Assembly: GCA_028817755.1 (NCBI GenBank)
Contig: JAPPPA010000293.1
Span: 1-6,848 of the forward strand
Reading direction: 5' to 3'
Source: Gammaproteobacteria bacterium
Lineage (GTDB): Bacteria > Pseudomonadota > Gammaproteobacteria > JAPPPA01
Length of the DNA stretch: 6,848 bases
Shown: positions 6,401-6,848 of the stretch, one piece after another
Position numbering within the stretch: position 1 is the stretch's first letter
Layout of the letters: every line of letters begins with the position of its first letter
The notes under the pieces: model-generated
Seen by the model: only the letters and a program-made list of their open reading frames with translations
Database searches by the model: none
What the model was told of the DNA's origin: nothing
Made by a program: the position numbers and the translations under genes

Positions 6401-6848
6401 CTAAACAGAATGCTCAGCCAGCCAGTCTTCCAAGCAGATAATGCCATTCGCATTGCCACGCCAGAGTCCACAATCCATAAATACTACGTTACCGACAATA
6501 GTCGGTTTATCTACCGGCGAATGCCCAACGAAAACCCAATCGACCCCTTCAACAGAGGGCAGGTCGTGCCCACTAAGACCGCTTCCGATACTAGCTTGCC
6601 ACCGTGCTCGCGACCAAAGAGCACTCTGAATCGCATTTTGATCCTTAGCCGTTAGAGCTGCCGTGAACTCACTCCACGCGACACCTTCTGGCACATCCGC
6701 GTGGACAAAGCCAATTTTTCTTCCTGCCACCATTACTGTTCTGAAAGGTGGCAACGTTCCAAGCATCGAGGCTGTTAGCTGCCTCTCGGCGTTGTTCGAA
6801 TTTAAAAACCAGTCACCGGCCACCTGCGACAACATTCGCTCATCACCA
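6401..6848 (-). CDS. Metallophosphoesterase (PPP-type, PrpA/PrpB-like), C-terminal part
   Basis: The frame is open to the right edge, so the 5' end is outside the window; the Met codon at 6835-6833 is internal, since in-frame codons Gly-Asp-Glu-Arg precede it. About 148 residues are visible. Counting from that Met, GDWF (7-10), FVHADVP (43-49), LWSRARW (73-79), FVGHSPVDKP (102-111) and GNVVFMDCGL (115-124) match, in order, the C-terminal landmarks of bacterial PPP phosphatases such as PrpA, PrpB and lambda phosphatase. His45 and His105 would be the metal-binding histidines of the HAD and GH motifs. The GDxHG, GDxxDRG and GNHE motifs should lie in roughly 90 missing residues. The family hydrolyses phosphate esters, often on Ser/Thr proteins, but the substrate cannot be told here. 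It ends with TAG 352 bases before sucA and shows no clear functional tie to the operon. Confidence 0.82.
   Translation of the reverse strand, partial: GDERMLSQVAGDWFLNSNNAERQLTASMLGTLPPFRTVMVAGRKIGFVHADVPEGVAWSEFTAALTAKDQNAIQSALWSRARWQASIGSGLSGHDLPSVEGVDWVFVGHSPVDKPTIVGNVVFMDCGLWRGNANGIICLEDWLAEHSV

Noticed and set aside
6410..6655. Plus-strand open frames opposite the phosphoesterase gene.
   Set aside because: The minus-strand frame carries the ordered HAD, WSR and GHSP phosphoesterase motifs; the opposite frames have none.
6833..6848. The residues Gly-Asp-Glu-Arg-Met at the edge of the phosphoesterase, first read as a degenerate GNHE metal-binding motif.
   Set aside because: Aligning the nearby GDWF with the same motif in PrpA/PrpB-type enzymes places GNHE further upstream, outside the window, so nothing visible shows a lost catalytic residue.

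Overview
The window carries a compact, minus-strand TCA-cycle operon for the 2-oxoglutarate dehydrogenase complex: sucA (E1o), sucB (E2o) and lpd (E3), in transcription order from right to left. It is flanked by two genes cut by the window edges. Balanced base composition, the proteobacterial sucA-sucB-lpd order, the Pseudomonas/betaproteobacterial style of the Lpd N-terminus and a Gram-negative export signal on the left-hand gene suggest a proteobacterium, most likely a gammaproteobacterium. That assignment is inference from protein character, not a database match.

Layout from the right (upstream) end. Positions 6401-6848 hold the C-terminal part of a PPP-type metallophosphoesterase whose N-terminus lies outside the window. 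Positions 6049-6400 are a 352-base gap with no convincing gene; it should hold the sucA promoter and a leader with several short hairpins. sucA (3211-6048), sucB (1673-3190) and lpd (216-1649) follow with gaps of only 20 and 23 bases, each with its own Shine-Dalgarno-like site, so they look co-transcribed. A strong intrinsic terminator (167-195) closes the operon just after lpd. At 1-124 the first 41 codons of another minus-strand gene encode a signal peptide and the beginning of a probable outer-membrane or secreted protein; a perfect 8-bp inverted repeat lies just upstream of its ribosome binding site.

Functionally, SucA decarboxylates 2-oxoglutarate with thiamine diphosphate and passes the succinyl group to lipoyl-lysines on SucB. 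SucB transfers it to CoA, and Lpd re-oxidises the dihydrolipoamide with NAD+. The main deviation from the textbook complex is that SucB has two lipoyl domains, both with intact lipoylation sites, rather than the single one of E. coli SucB. The usual proteobacterial neighbours sdhCDAB (upstream) and sucCD (downstream) are not adjacent here.

I see no mobile element, CRISPR array, rRNA or tRNA. Most of the window is ordinary core metabolism, and I do not see strong evidence for an undescribed system; the items worth a second look are the double-lipoyl E2o and the regulatory DNA at both ends of the operon.
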